Assembly: GCA_025459175.1 (NCBI GenBank)
Contig: JALORC010000004.1
Location: 1 to 64,000 of the forward strand
DNA from: Planctomycetota bacterium
GTDB taxonomy: Bacteria; Planctomycetota; UBA1135; UBA2386
Direction of reading: 5' to 3'
DNA: 64,000 bases
The stretch's first letter is position 1. Every line of letters starts with the position of its first letter. Of the stretch, positions 37,568 to 47,083 are shown piece by piece. The position numbers and the translations under genes are program-made. A model generated the notes under the pieces. That model was not told where the DNA came from, did no database searches, and was given only the letters and a program-made list of their open reading frames with translations.

Positions 37568-39295
37568 ATGCTGCACACCTTACATATCCAGAACATCGCC
37601 TTGCTGGAGCGCGCCGAGCTCCGGCTCGCCGAAGGGCTGACGGTGATCTCCGGCGAAACCGGCGGCGGCAAGTCGCTGCTGATCCGCGCGCTCGAGCTGC
37701 TGCGCGGCGAGAAGATCCCCGGCTCGCTGGTTCGCCACGGCGCCGACGAACTGCAGGTCGACGGCGAGTTCCGGCTCGGCACCGGCGAACGCAGCGTCAC
37801 CATCGCGCGGCTGGTGCACGACCTGTGCGGCGGGGTGGTCGAGGACGATCTGCTGCTGGTGACCCGCATCGTCGATCGCCTGGGACGCACCCGCTGCCGG
37901 ATCGGTGGCCGGCCGGCGACGCTGTCGGCGCTGCGCGAGGTCGGCGCGATGCTGCTCGAGATCCACGGCCAGGGCGACTCGCGCGCGCTGATGCGGCCCG
38001 AGACGCAGTGCGAGACGCTCGACGCGTTCGCCAACACGAGTCCGCTGCGGCGCGAGTTCGCGCAGGCGCTGCAACACGCGCGCGCGCTGCAGCAGCGGCT
38101 GCGTTCGTTGACCGACGGCGAACGCGAACGGCGGCAGCGGCTCGAGTTCCTGCGCTTCCAGCACCAGGCGATGAGCGAGCTGCAGCTCGGCGAGGGCGAG
38201 CTCGCCGAGCTCGAGCAGGAGCACCAGCTGCTCGGCAACCTCGACGGCATGCGCCAGCAGCTCGACGAGGCGCTCGAGGTGATGCAGGACGGCGAGGACA
38301 ACGTCGGCGACCAGGTGGCGCGCGCGCTGCGCGCGGTGCAGGGTGCGGCGGCGATCGATCGCCGGCTCGAGGAAGCCGCCGAACAGTTGGCGCAGATCGA
38401 CGAGCTGGTGGCCGACGTGTGCCGCAAGCTGCAGTCGGGCCAGGCCCGGCTCGATCTCGATCCGGCGCGCATGCAGGCGGTGCAAGAACGGCTCGACGAA
38501 GTGCACACCGCGCTGAAGCGCTTCGGGCCGACCGAGGCCGATCTGCGGCGCAACCTCGCCAAGGTCGCGGCCGAGCTCGCCGCCGCCGAGGGCAAGGACA
38601 GCGATCCGGCGCTGCTGGCGGCCGAGCTGCAGCAGGCCACCGAGGCCGCGGCCGCCGTCGGGCGCAAGCTGCTGCGCGCGCGGCACAAGGCGGCGGGGCC
38701 GTTCAGCAAGGCGATCGTCGCCGAACTGAAGGATCTCGGCATGCCGCACACCGAGGTGCGGGTGGCGATGGCGACCGAGTTCGAGGTGGCGACGCTGCTC
38801 CAGCACGCCAACGAGCACGGGCCGGTGCCGGTCGATCTCGAGGTGCGCATCAACCCCGGCGAGCCGTTCCACTCGATGCGCGACACCGCGTCCGGCGGCG
38901 AACTGGCGCGCATCGTGCTGGCGGTCAAGAAGACGCTGGCCGACCAGGATCGGGTGCCGCTGCTGGTGTTCGACGAGATCGATGCCGAGATCGGCGGGCG
39001 GCTCGGGCTCGCGGTCGGCAAGAAGCTGCACGAGGTGGCGCGCCATCATCAGGTGGTGATCGTCACGCACCTGGCGCCGGTGGCGGCGTTCGCACAGCAC
39101 CACTTCCTGGTCAACAAGCTGGTCGACGGCACCGGCAGCGACGAACGCACGCGATCGAGTGTGCGGCTGCTGGCGGCGAACGAGGTCGAGCGCGAGCTGG
39201 CGGCGATGGCGATCGGCGATGGTGCGGATGCGGCGGCGCTGCAGCAGGCGGCGCGGTTGGTGGCGACGGCGAAGGCGCGGGCGGCGGCTGGCTGA
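37568..39295 (+). CDS. recN: DNA repair protein RecN
   Basis: MLHTLHIQNIALLERAELRLAEGLTVISGETGGGKSLLIRALELL; long coiled coil; DTASGGELARIVLAVK; VFDEIDAEIGGRLGLAVGKKL. Confidence 0.93.
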   Translation: MLHTLHIQNIALLERAELRLAEGLTVISGETGGGKSLLIRALELLRGEKIPGSLVRHGADELQVDGEFRLGTGERSVTIARLVHDLCGGVVEDDLLLVTRIVDRLGRTRCRIGGRPATLSALREVGAMLLEIHGQGDSRALMRPETQCETLDAFANTSPLRREFAQALQHARALQQRLRSLTDGERERRQRLEFLRFQHQAMSELQLGEGELAELEQEHQLLGNLDGMRQQLDEALEVMQDGEDNVGDQVARALRAVQGAAAIDRRLEEAAEQLAQIDELVADVCRKLQSGQARLDLDPARMQAVQERLDEVHTALKRFGPTEADLRRNLAKVAAELAAAEGKDSDPALLAAELQQATEAAAAVGRKLLRARHKAAGPFSKAIVAELKDLGMPHTEVRVAMATEFEVATLLQHANEHGPVPVDLEVRINPGEPFHSMRDTASGGELARIVLAVKKTLADQDRVPLLVFDEIDAEIGGRLGLAVGKKLHEVARHHQVVIVTHLAPVAAFAQHHFLVNKLVDGTGSDERTRSSVRLLAANEVERELAAMAIGDGADAAALQQAARLVATAKARAAAG

Positions 39296-39327
39296 GCGCG
39301 GCACTGCGGGCCGCAGTCGCCAGGAGC

Positions 39328-40452
39328 TCACGGGTCGAGGCTGGCGAGGATGCGCACGTACGACGCATGCCGCGCCGCGTCGATGCGCCCGGCGCCGACC
39401 GCTTCGAGCACGGCACAGCCGGGTTCATCGACGTGCTTGCAGTCGCCGAAGCGGCAGTTGGCCACGAACGGCGCGAACTCCTCGAAGCCGGCTCGCACTT
39501 CGTCGGCAGTGCACGGACCGAGGCCGAACTCACGTACGCCCGGGGTGTCGATGAGCCGCGTGCCGTCGTCGAGTCGCCGCAGGCTCGACGCAGACGTCGT
39601 GTGGCGCCCTTTGCCGTCGTGCGCGCGCACCGCGCCGGTGCGGCGGTCGCCGCCGGGGTCGAGCGCGTTCGCGAGCGCCGACTTGCCGACGCCCGAGTGA
39701 CCGACGAACACGCAGGTCTTGCCGGCGAGGTGGTCGCGCAGTGCGGGCAAGCCGAGGCCGAGCCTCGCCGAGCAATGGAACACCGGCACAGCCGTCGTCA
39801 CATACGGCATCATCGTCGCCGCGAGCGATGCGTCCGCGGCCCCGCCGGGCAGCAGGTCGACCTTGTTGACGCAGAGCGCCGCGGCAACTCCTCCCCGGGC
39901 GAGCGCCAGCAGGCAGCGATCGATCAGGCCCGGCCGCAGTCCTGACTCCGACGCCGCGACGACGATCACCGCGACGTCGACGTTCGCCGCCAGCAGCAGT
40001 TCGCGGTGTGGGTTGCCGGGGTCCGGCCGCGCGAGCCAGCTGCGCCGCGGCAGCAGCATGCGGATGCGCGGTGGCCCTGCGGTCGCCTGCACCGCGACCT
40101 CGTCGCCGACGCACAGCCGGAAGTTCGGGTCGAGCAACAGCTCGCCGGCGATGCGTGCGGTGGTGCCATCGTCCAGTTCGATGCGGCCTTGATGCACGGC
40201 GGCCACCGTCGCCCGGGGCAGGTCCGTGGACCCCGCCGTCGCCGCCGGTCGCGCCGGCTCGGCTCGCCGGATCTTTGCGAACGGTTCGTCGTCCTCGTCC
40301 CAATCGCGACGCGTGCGCTCGTGGCGCTGTTGCGTCGCTCGCCTAGCCTTGCTCTCCTGCTTGCGCCGCTGCTGCTCGTCGCGGCCAACCTGTCGCTTCA
40401 TGAAGCGCGCCGCTGCCGCGCGAAGCGCTTCCTTGTCCTGCTCGCTGCCCAT
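39328..40452 (-). CDS. rsgA: Ribosome small subunit-dependent GTPase A
   Basis: CVNKVDLL; FVGHSGVGKSALANAL; HTTSASSLRRLDDGTRLIDTPGVREFGLG; zinc motif CRFGDCKHVDEPGCAV. Confidence 0.93.
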   Translation of the reverse strand: MGSEQDKEALRAAAARFMKRQVGRDEQQRRKQESKARRATQQRHERTRRDWDEDDEPFAKIRRAEPARPAATAGSTDLPRATVAAVHQGRIELDDGTTARIAGELLLDPNFRLCVGDEVAVQATAGPPRIRMLLPRRSWLARPDPGNPHRELLLAANVDVAVIVVAASESGLRPGLIDRCLLALARGGVAAALCVNKVDLLPGGAADASLAATMMPYVTTAVPVFHCSARLGLGLPALRDHLAGKTCVFVGHSGVGKSALANALDPGGDRRTGAVRAHDGKGRHTTSASSLRRLDDGTRLIDTPGVREFGLGPCTADEVRAGFEEFAPFVANCRFGDCKHVDEPGCAVLEAVGAGRIDAARHASYVRILASLDP

Positions 40453-40722
40453 GACACTGTCTCCGTCACCGAACCTACGTGGGTCGAATGCGCATCCCGG
40501 CGGTACGCAGCGGTGCCCTGAGGCGTGGAACTGCGTTGGACGGGAAGCGCCCTGGATCTGCCGCTCGCCGAGCGAGCGGCTGGTTCAGGCGGTGGCGACG
40601 AGTGTCATCAGTCGGCCAAGGTAGCGGGTGGGCTGTTGGATCGGCAAGGGCATCGCTGCCAGGCTGGTCCGTGCACGTTGCTCAGGCCGAGCCGGCTGCA
40701 CCTTGCGGCGTCCATCCGCTCT

Positions 40723-41784
40723 TCACGCTAGTTCGTACCAGGCGCCACGGGCCCGGCCCCGCAGCATCAGTTGCCCACCGGCCACCAGCTGCTTCAGATG
40801 CAGCTTCACGGTGTTGCGGTTCGCTCCGTGCAGGGCGACGACATCGCGCACGGTCACCCGCCCGCGCTCGCGGACCAAGGCAAGGATCGCGGCCGTCAGC
40901 GGCGCCTGCGGGGCCAGGGCCCGCTCGCGCTCCAGCCGATGCTGCAGCACGTTCTTCTGCTCGATGAGACACTGCACGAAGAACGTCACCCAGTCTTCGA
41001 GCTGCGGCTCGTCGGTCGACCAGGACACCTGGGCGCGGCGCAGCAGCTCGTAGTAGGCATCCTTGTTGTGCTCGACGACTCGCTCGAGCGACGCGAAGCG
41101 AACGTGGTCGTAGCCAGCTCGCAGCAGCAGCAGCGTGGTGAGCACGCGCGACAACCTGCCGTTGCCGTCCTGGAACGGGTGGATCGCCAGGAAGCGCACC
41201 ACGAACAGCGCGATCACGAAGATCGGGTGGTGCTCGTTCGCCGTCAGCGCGGCACGAGCCGCGGTGAGCAGCGCCTCCATCTCGCGCGGCGTCTCGTGCG
41301 GCGGTGTGGTCGCGAGCAGGATGCCGAGGCTGCGACCACTCGCGTCGATCGCCTCGATGCTGTTCGGGCGACGCTTGTAGGCGCCGCGGTGCGCCGAGTC
41401 GGCAGCGCAGGGACCCAGCAGCACGCCGTGCAGCTGCAGGATGTGGTTCTCGGTCGGAGTCAGCGCCGCGAAGGACTCGAACACCAGGTCCATGGCTGCG
41501 GCGTAGCCGGCCACTTCCTGCTCATCGCGGGTATGCAGCGTCGCGGTGGCGACGTGGCGCAGCAGGTCGTGCACCTGATCGTCGGTCAGGGTGACCCCTT
41601 CGATGCGGGTCGACGAAGCCACCGACTCGACGGTGGCGATGCGCTGCAGACTGCTGAGCCGATCGGGCGTCAGGTTGCGCAGCGCCTGCCAGCTCCCCTT
41701 GAACTCGTCGAGCTCGGCCACCCGCCGGAGCAAGGTCGAGCTGGGGCGCAGGCGGTTGAGCTGCCTATCCATCGTGGCACCCAT
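40723..41784 (-). CDS. Fic/DOC family protein (class II-like)
   Basis: Fic motif HPFQDGNGRLSRVL; N-terminal inhibitory-type SSTRIEG; C-terminal winged-helix-like TVRDVVALHGANRNTVKLHLKQLVAGGQL. Confidence 0.92.
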   Translation of the reverse strand: MGATMDRQLNRLRPSSTLLRRVAELDEFKGSWQALRNLTPDRLSSLQRIATVESVASSTRIEGVTLTDDQVHDLLRHVATATLHTRDEQEVAGYAAAMDLVFESFAALTPTENHILQLHGVLLGPCAADSAHRGAYKRRPNSIEAIDASGRSLGILLATTPPHETPREMEALLTAARAALTANEHHPIFVIALFVVRFLAIHPFQDGNGRLSRVLTTLLLLRAGYDHVRFASLERVVEHNKDAYYELLRRAQVSWSTDEPQLEDWVTFFVQCLIEQKNVLQHRLERERALAPQAPLTAAILALVRERGRVTVRDVVALHGANRNTVKLHLKQLVAGGQLMLRGRARGAWYELA

Positions 41785-41809
41785 GAATACCCATTTCGAC
41801 CGCTACGGA

Positions 41810-41833
41810 ATGGATATTTACGGGCATATTCAT
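41810..41833 (-). promoter_or_regulatory. AT-rich imperfect inverted repeat upstream of fic (candidate operator)
   Basis: ATGGATAT-n8-ATATTCAT (one mismatch), about 26-50 bp upstream of the fic start; a third half-site ATGAATAC lies near 41783. Confidence 0.35.
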
Positions 41834-41972
41834 GGTTCTCGGCGCCTACACGGTGGGCCGGTGGAGCTGGAGGGCCGGCCGGCGGCTCGGGCCAGCGCGA
41901 CCTGGCCGTTCGCAGGAATCGGGGACAGGAATCGGGGAAACGGCGGCCTGAGAGCTGGCTAGCAGACGCCTC

Positions 41973-43304
41973 ATGCGACCGTTCGCGGCAACCCTGACGA
42001 TGCTCCTGTCGTTCGCGGCACTCGCGGCGGGACAGGAACGGGCGCCGCGACTCGTCCTCGAGCACGAGTTCGTGCTGCGGGGAGGTGCGTGCCGATGCCT
42101 TGCCTGGTCGCACGACGGCAACCACATCGCCTCGGGTGGTGAGGCGCGCGACGTGCAGGTGATCGACGCGATGACGGGCGAGGTCGTGCGCGAGTTGCTC
42201 GACCACGGTCGCGAGGTGCCGAACCTCGTGTTCGCGCCGGACGATGCGCGCCTGCTGATCGGCGCGCCGGACCAGCCCGCGTTCGCCTTGGATTGCGCGA
42301 CCGGTCGGGTTGTCGGCGACATGGGGCATGCGCCGCGGCTCGTCCTCCCCGGCTGGGTGCAGGAGGCCGCCGCAGGCGCGCCGGCGGCGGTCGCTCCGGA
42401 CGGCGAACGTTGGGTGTGCGCGCGCAACGGGCAGCTCGAGTTCCATCGGCGGCACGAGTTGCTGCGGCGGGTGCCGCTGACGCATCGCGCGCCGATCGCC
42501 GATGGCAGCGTGACCGCGGACGGCAAATACGTGGCGTTGGCCGGGCCGCGTGGCCTTGTCACGGTCCTGCGCCGCGCCGATGGCGCGGTCGTCGCACTGC
42601 CGATCGCGTTGCGCGGCACGCCGATCGACCATCGCGACGGTCCAGAGCTGGCGCTGCTGCAGGAGCCACCATCGCCCGGTGGTGGCTGGTTCCCGTTGGC
42701 GTCGCCGGAGGGGACGGAGTGGCGCCGCGGCGTCGTCGTGCTCTGGTCGATCGATGCGATGCGCGCCGGCGAGAAGGGCGTGGTCCGTGAGTGGAGCGTG
42801 CCGCGGCACCCGGCGCGCGATCCGTTCGTCGAGAGGCCGCGAGTGCCGTCGCCCGATGGCGTGAGGTCCTGCTCGCTCGACATGGTGGTCGAAGTCTGCG
42901 GTCCCGGTCTCACGACCCTGCGGCTGTTCGATCGCGACGACGCTCCCGTGCGGTCCTTCGACCTTGTCGGTTGCGGGTTCGAGGCGGCCTGGTCCCCGGC
43001 GAGCGACGCGATCGCCGTTCTCGCCAACCGACTGCACGTCTGCCCCGCAACGGCTACCGGTGATGCGCTGGAGATCTCCGACCGATGCACGGCGTTCATG
43101 TGGCTCGACGCACGGCAACTCGTGTTCGCGGAGCTGCGCGGCGACACCGTGACTCTGCTGCTGCGAACGATCGGTGCACCTGGAGCGACCGACCGGCTCG
43201 TGGTGCCCGGCCCGATCGTCACCGATCTCCGCGTCGTGGCGAACGGCACCCGTGCACTGCTGTTGCGCAGGAACAGCGCGGTCCTCGTGCGTATCGACGA
43301 CTGA
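41973..43304 (+). CDS. Secreted WD40-like beta-propeller protein, function unknown
   Basis: Signal peptide MRPFAATLTMLLSFAALAAG; CLAWSHDGNHIASGGEARDVQVIDAMTGEVVRELLDHGREVPNLVFAPDDARLLIG. Confidence 0.7.
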   Translation: MRPFAATLTMLLSFAALAAGQERAPRLVLEHEFVLRGGACRCLAWSHDGNHIASGGEARDVQVIDAMTGEVVRELLDHGREVPNLVFAPDDARLLIGAPDQPAFALDCATGRVVGDMGHAPRLVLPGWVQEAAAGAPAAVAPDGERWVCARNGQLEFHRRHELLRRVPLTHRAPIADGSVTADGKYVALAGPRGLVTVLRRADGAVVALPIALRGTPIDHRDGPELALLQEPPSPGGGWFPLASPEGTEWRRGVVVLWSIDAMRAGEKGVVREWSVPRHPARDPFVERPRVPSPDGVRSCSLDMVVEVCGPGLTTLRLFDRDDAPVRSFDLVGCGFEAAWSPASDAIAVLANRLHVCPATATGDALEISDRCTAFMWLDARQLVFAELRGDTVTLLLRTIGAPGATDRLVVPGPIVTDLRVVANGTRALLLRRNSAVLVRIDD

Positions 43305-43339
43305 GCGAGCGGGAAGTTCTCGTCGGCGAGGAACCGCAT
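43304..43339 (-). pseudogene. 5' remnant of a DUF5615 (PIN-like) toxin-type gene
   Basis: Three bp after the DUF433 stop: MRFLADENFPLA, a typical DUF5615 N-terminus; similarity ends at the stop codon of the convergent WD40-like gene. Confidence 0.55.
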
Positions 43340-43342
43340 CGA

Positions 43343-43573
43343 TCAGGCCGGCAGCGGATAGACCTTCTCATCACGCAGCAAGGCGGCGGCGTAGCCACAG
43401 CACGCGCGGATTTCGTCGCGCTCCAGGCCGGTGTATTGCGCGCAGATCTGTTCGTCGCTCCAGCCTTGGGCCAGCAGGTCGAGCACGAAGTCGACACCGA
43501 TCCTCGTGCCGCGAATCACGGGCTTGCCGAGCAGGATCTTGGCGTCGATCGCGATGCGGCCGCTCGTCGTCAT
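43343..43573 (-). CDS. DUF433 domain protein (antitoxin-like)
   Basis: MTTSGRIAIDAKILLGKPVIRGTRIGVDFVLDLLAQGWSDEQICAQYTGLERDEIRACCGYAAALL. Confidence 0.88.
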   Translation of the reverse strand: MTTSGRIAIDAKILLGKPVIRGTRIGVDFVLDLLAQGWSDEQICAQYTGLERDEIRACCGYAAALLRDEKVYPLPA

Positions 43574-43888
43574 GGGCGCGAGTCTGGCATGGGACGGCAG
43601 GGTCGGCCTGCGGCCTGGTCTGCGCTCGCGGCACCTTGCTGCGCCGTCTGGACAGGCACTGCAGGTGACCGTCGCGTCGGTGGCCTTGGCGACCACCGCG
43701 GGTCGCCGCAGGTGGCCGATTTCCGGCTCAACACGGCGCCAGTGGCGGCGTTGCCTGCGCCCTCGCGGCGGTTTCTGGTCTCCAGTCGAGGCCACCGAGT
43801 GCCGATGTCATGGCGGTTTCCGTGCCGCTGTGTTGCTCGGCAGCCCGCCGCCGCTGTACAGCTTCCTACGCATTCCCCCGTGTCCATC

Positions 43889-44692
43889 ATGAATCCCAAG
43901 CTGATCCCCGGGCTCGTCACGAGCCTTCTCGTCTTCGCCGCCTGCACGTCCTCGAGCGAGTCCGCCAATCGCGACCAGATGACCGCGATGGTCGGCAATT
44001 ACGAGCCGCCCGGCCCCGGGGTCGTTCGCGTGCGCGCCGGTGTGCCGGCGTTCCAGAAGAGCGACAAGCTGACCGGTGACATGGCCGAGGTCGCCGCCGA
44101 CCAGTTGGTGTCGCTGCTGGTCAACACCGAACGCTTCGACGTCGTCGAGCGCAACCAGCTCGAGGCGCTGCTGAAGGAGCAGGGCCTCGAAGGCATCGTG
44201 CGCAGCGGCGAACTGGCGCAGCCGGCGCAGGTGCGCGGCATCGACCTGATGCTGCTCGGCAAGGTCACCAACTTCCGCGTCAAGGCCGAGAAGACCAGCA
44301 AGGGCTTCAACCTCGGCAGCATCCCGATCCCCGGCACGCGCGGCGCGCTCGGCCTGTTCGACATCAACGACAAGAACAGCAAGATCCAGGTCGACGTCGG
44401 TGTCGATCTGCGGCTGGTCGACCCGACCACCGGCTCGGTGGTCGCCGCCAACTTCTCCGAGTACCAGCGCGTCGACTCGCTCGGCTCGATGGGCGTGTCG
44501 ATCCTCGGCGCCAACTCGCAGGCCGATGCCGAGCTGTCGGTCGACGCCGACAGCCAGGGCAAGATCCTGCGTCTGGCCCTCGACGACTGCATCCGCAAGA
44601 TGATGCCGAAGGTCGACCGCGCGCTGATCGCCCGCGCCAAGGCCGAGGCGGCGAAGGCGCCCGCGGCCGCTCCGGCCGAGCAGCCCAAGTAG
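43889..44692 (+). CDS. CsgG/HfaB-family lipoprotein
   Basis: LLVFAACTSSSES lipobox; ADQLVSLLVNTERFDVVERNQLEALLKEQGLEGIVRSGELAQPAQVRGIDLMLLGKVTNF. Confidence 0.86.
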   Translation: MNPKLIPGLVTSLLVFAACTSSSESANRDQMTAMVGNYEPPGPGVVRVRAGVPAFQKSDKLTGDMAEVAADQLVSLLVNTERFDVVERNQLEALLKEQGLEGIVRSGELAQPAQVRGIDLMLLGKVTNFRVKAEKTSKGFNLGSIPIPGTRGALGLFDINDKNSKIQVDVGVDLRLVDPTTGSVVAANFSEYQRVDSLGSMGVSILGANSQADAELSVDADSQGKILRLALDDCIRKMMPKVDRALIARAKAEAAKAPAAAPAEQPK

Positions 44693-44707
44693 GCGGGCGG
44701 ACACGTC

Positions 44708-44735
44708 ATACGCAGAGTGCTCGGACTCTGCGTAT
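44708..44735. terminator. Perfect inverted repeat downstream of the CsgG-like gene (terminator candidate)
   Basis: ATACGCAGAGT-gctcgg-ACTCTGCGTAT (11-bp stem, 6-nt loop), 15 bp after the stop; no T-tract. Confidence 0.42.
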
Positions 44736-44914
44736 AACCGGATCGAGGGCTACGGCTGGGACGGGTGTCGTGCAGCAGGCGAAGGTCGGGCGCGGCCGAA
44801 CTGCTCGCCGAGGCGCTCGCCGGATAGCGCGTTCCGGTTCGGGTTGGCGATGGCCGAGGTCGTGGCCGGCTCCGTATAACCGGCGCCCCGCGCCCGGCCC
44901 GGCGCCGCCCTCTC

Positions 44915-46978
44915 ATGAACCAGCCTGCCGCTCCGCAGCGTCCCCTCGTCGGCCCCGAACGCAGCCTGCCCGAGATCACCGTCAAGGCGGTCGTGCTCGG
45001 CGTGCTGCTGGCGATGCTGATGGCCGCCGCCAACGCCTATCTGGGCCTGCGCGTCGGCATGACCGTCGCGGCGTCGATCCCGGCGTCGGCGATCTCGCTC
45101 GGGGTGCTGCGCTGGTTCCGCCGCAGCAACATCCTCGAGAACAACCAGGTGCAGACGATCGCGTCGGCGGGTGCGTCGACGGTGTCGGGCGTGATCTTCA
45201 CCGTGCCGGCGCTGGTGATGATGGGGGCGTGGCAGGGTTACGACTACTGGCCGATTCTCTTGATGGTGTGCGTCGGCGGCATCATGGGCGTCGTCTTCAC
45301 GACGCCGCTGCGCCGTGCGCTGATCGTCGATGCCGGGTTGACGTTCCCCGAGGGTCTGGCGACGGCGCAGGTGCTGAAGACCGGTGGCGTCGCGCGCGGT
45401 GAGGACGCGACGCCGGCCGACAATGCGGCGAACGCGGCCACCAGCGGTCTCGGCTTCAAGCTGCTGCTCGAGGCCAGCGCGCTCGGCGCGGTGCTGCGAC
45501 TGTTCGAGGGCGGCTTCAAGCTGTTGGCCGCCGAGGTCGCCACCGTGAAGTCGCTGCTCGGTGGCAAGTGGTTGTTCATGGCGGACGCGTCGTTGCAGCC
45601 GAGTCTGCTCGGCATCGGCTTCATCGTCGGGCCGAACATCGGCACGCTGATGATGTCCGGCGCCGTGCTCGGCACCTTGGTCGGCGTGCCGCTCAACTGG
45701 TTGCTCAACGGCGATGCGTTGATGGCGAAGGTGGGCATCGCCGCCGGCACGCCGTGGAGCGCGTTCACGGAGGACCAGTGGTCCGACCTCGCCGGCGCAT
45801 CGTGGAAGCAGTGCCGCCGCGTCGGCATCGGCTGCATGTTGGTCGGCGGCGTATGGTCGCTGATCTCGTTGCTCGGGCCGATCAAGAACGGTCTGCGCGC
45901 GAGCTTGGCGGCGTTTCGTGCGCAACGAAGCGGCGAGAGTGCCGGCGCGCCGCGCACCGAGCTCGACACGCCGTTGCCGTTCCTGCTGCTGACCGCCGCG
46001 GTCATGACGGTTCCGCTGTTCTTCGCGTTCTGGTCGGCGCTCGGTGACTACGACGGCAAGCTGCTGGTGTCGCTGGTGCTGACCGTGCTGATGCTCGGCT
46101 TCGGCTTCCTGTTCGCGAGCGTCGCCGGCTACATGGCCGGGCTCGTCGGCAGCTCGAACAACCCGGTGTCGGGTGTCACCATGGCGACCGTCGTCGTCAG
46201 CTCGCTGCTGTTGGTGCAGCTGATGGGCACTGACGGCATCGCGGCAAAGGTCGGGCCGGCCGCGGTCATCTACCTGGCGGCGTTCATCTGCACCGGCGCC
46301 TGCATCGCCGGCGACAATCTTCAAGACCTGAAGTGTGGCCACATCGTCGGCGCGACCCCGTGGAAGCAGCAGGTCTGCCTGGTGATCGGCACCATCGCGT
46401 CCGCGGCCGTGATCCCTCTGGTGCTCGGCCTGCTCGACCGCGCCGAGGGCATCGGGCGCGCCGTACAGGAAGGAGTGAAGCCGCTGTCGGCGCCGCAGGC
46501 GTCGCTGATGCGCGATCTGTCCACCGGCATCTTCGGCAGCGGCGACGTCGACTGGAACTTCATCCTGATGGGCTGCGTGCTCGCCGTCGGCATCATCGCC
46601 CTCGACGAGTGGCTGAAGCGCCGCAAGGCCTCGTTCCGCACACCGATCCTGGCGGTCGCGGTCGGCATCTACCTGTCGTTCGGGCTGTCGGTCCTGATCT
46701 TCCTCGGCGGTCTGCTGGCGTGGATCGTCAAGCGCAGGTTCGCACCGAGGACGGAGGCCGAACACGTCGCGCTGGAGAACTCCGGCATGCTGCTGGCCTC
46801 CGGCCTGATCACCGGCGAGGCCATCATGAGCGTCGGCATCGCCGCCGTGATGGTGGCCGCACCGAACCTGATCAGCGGTCACGCCGGCAGCTGGGGCGGG
46901 GCGGCGGCCCTGTCCGTCGCCATCATCTTGATCGTCTACCTCTACGTGCGCACGCTCGGTGCCGCCCGTCGCATGTGA
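44915..46978 (+). CDS. OPT family oligopeptide transporter
   Basis: LPEITVKAVVLGVLLAMLMAAANAYLGLRVGMTVAASIPASAISLGVLR; SSNNPVSGVTMATVVVSSLLL; GDNLQDLKCGHIVGATPWKQQ. Confidence 0.93.
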   Translation: MNQPAAPQRPLVGPERSLPEITVKAVVLGVLLAMLMAAANAYLGLRVGMTVAASIPASAISLGVLRWFRRSNILENNQVQTIASAGASTVSGVIFTVPALVMMGAWQGYDYWPILLMVCVGGIMGVVFTTPLRRALIVDAGLTFPEGLATAQVLKTGGVARGEDATPADNAANAATSGLGFKLLLEASALGAVLRLFEGGFKLLAAEVATVKSLLGGKWLFMADASLQPSLLGIGFIVGPNIGTLMMSGAVLGTLVGVPLNWLLNGDALMAKVGIAAGTPWSAFTEDQWSDLAGASWKQCRRVGIGCMLVGGVWSLISLLGPIKNGLRASLAAFRAQRSGESAGAPRTELDTPLPFLLLTAAVMTVPLFFAFWSALGDYDGKLLVSLVLTVLMLGFGFLFASVAGYMAGLVGSSNNPVSGVTMATVVVSSLLLVQLMGTDGIAAKVGPAAVIYLAAFICTGACIAGDNLQDLKCGHIVGATPWKQQVCLVIGTIASAAVIPLVLGLLDRAEGIGRAVQEGVKPLSAPQASLMRDLSTGIFGSGDVDWNFILMGCVLAVGIIALDEWLKRRKASFRTPILAVAVGIYLSFGLSVLIFLGGLLAWIVKRRFAPRTEAEHVALENSGMLLASGLITGEAIMSVGIAAVMVAAPNLISGHAGSWGGAAALSVAIILIVYLYVRTLGAARRM

Positions 46979-47083
46979 TCGGCGGGTGCCACGCAGCAGC
47001 TGCCCTGCCCATGGATCTCTGCATGGCGCCCGCCCCTGGCCCCGGTTAGAACTGCGGACTTCGCCCTGCCGAACCCCGCCGCC

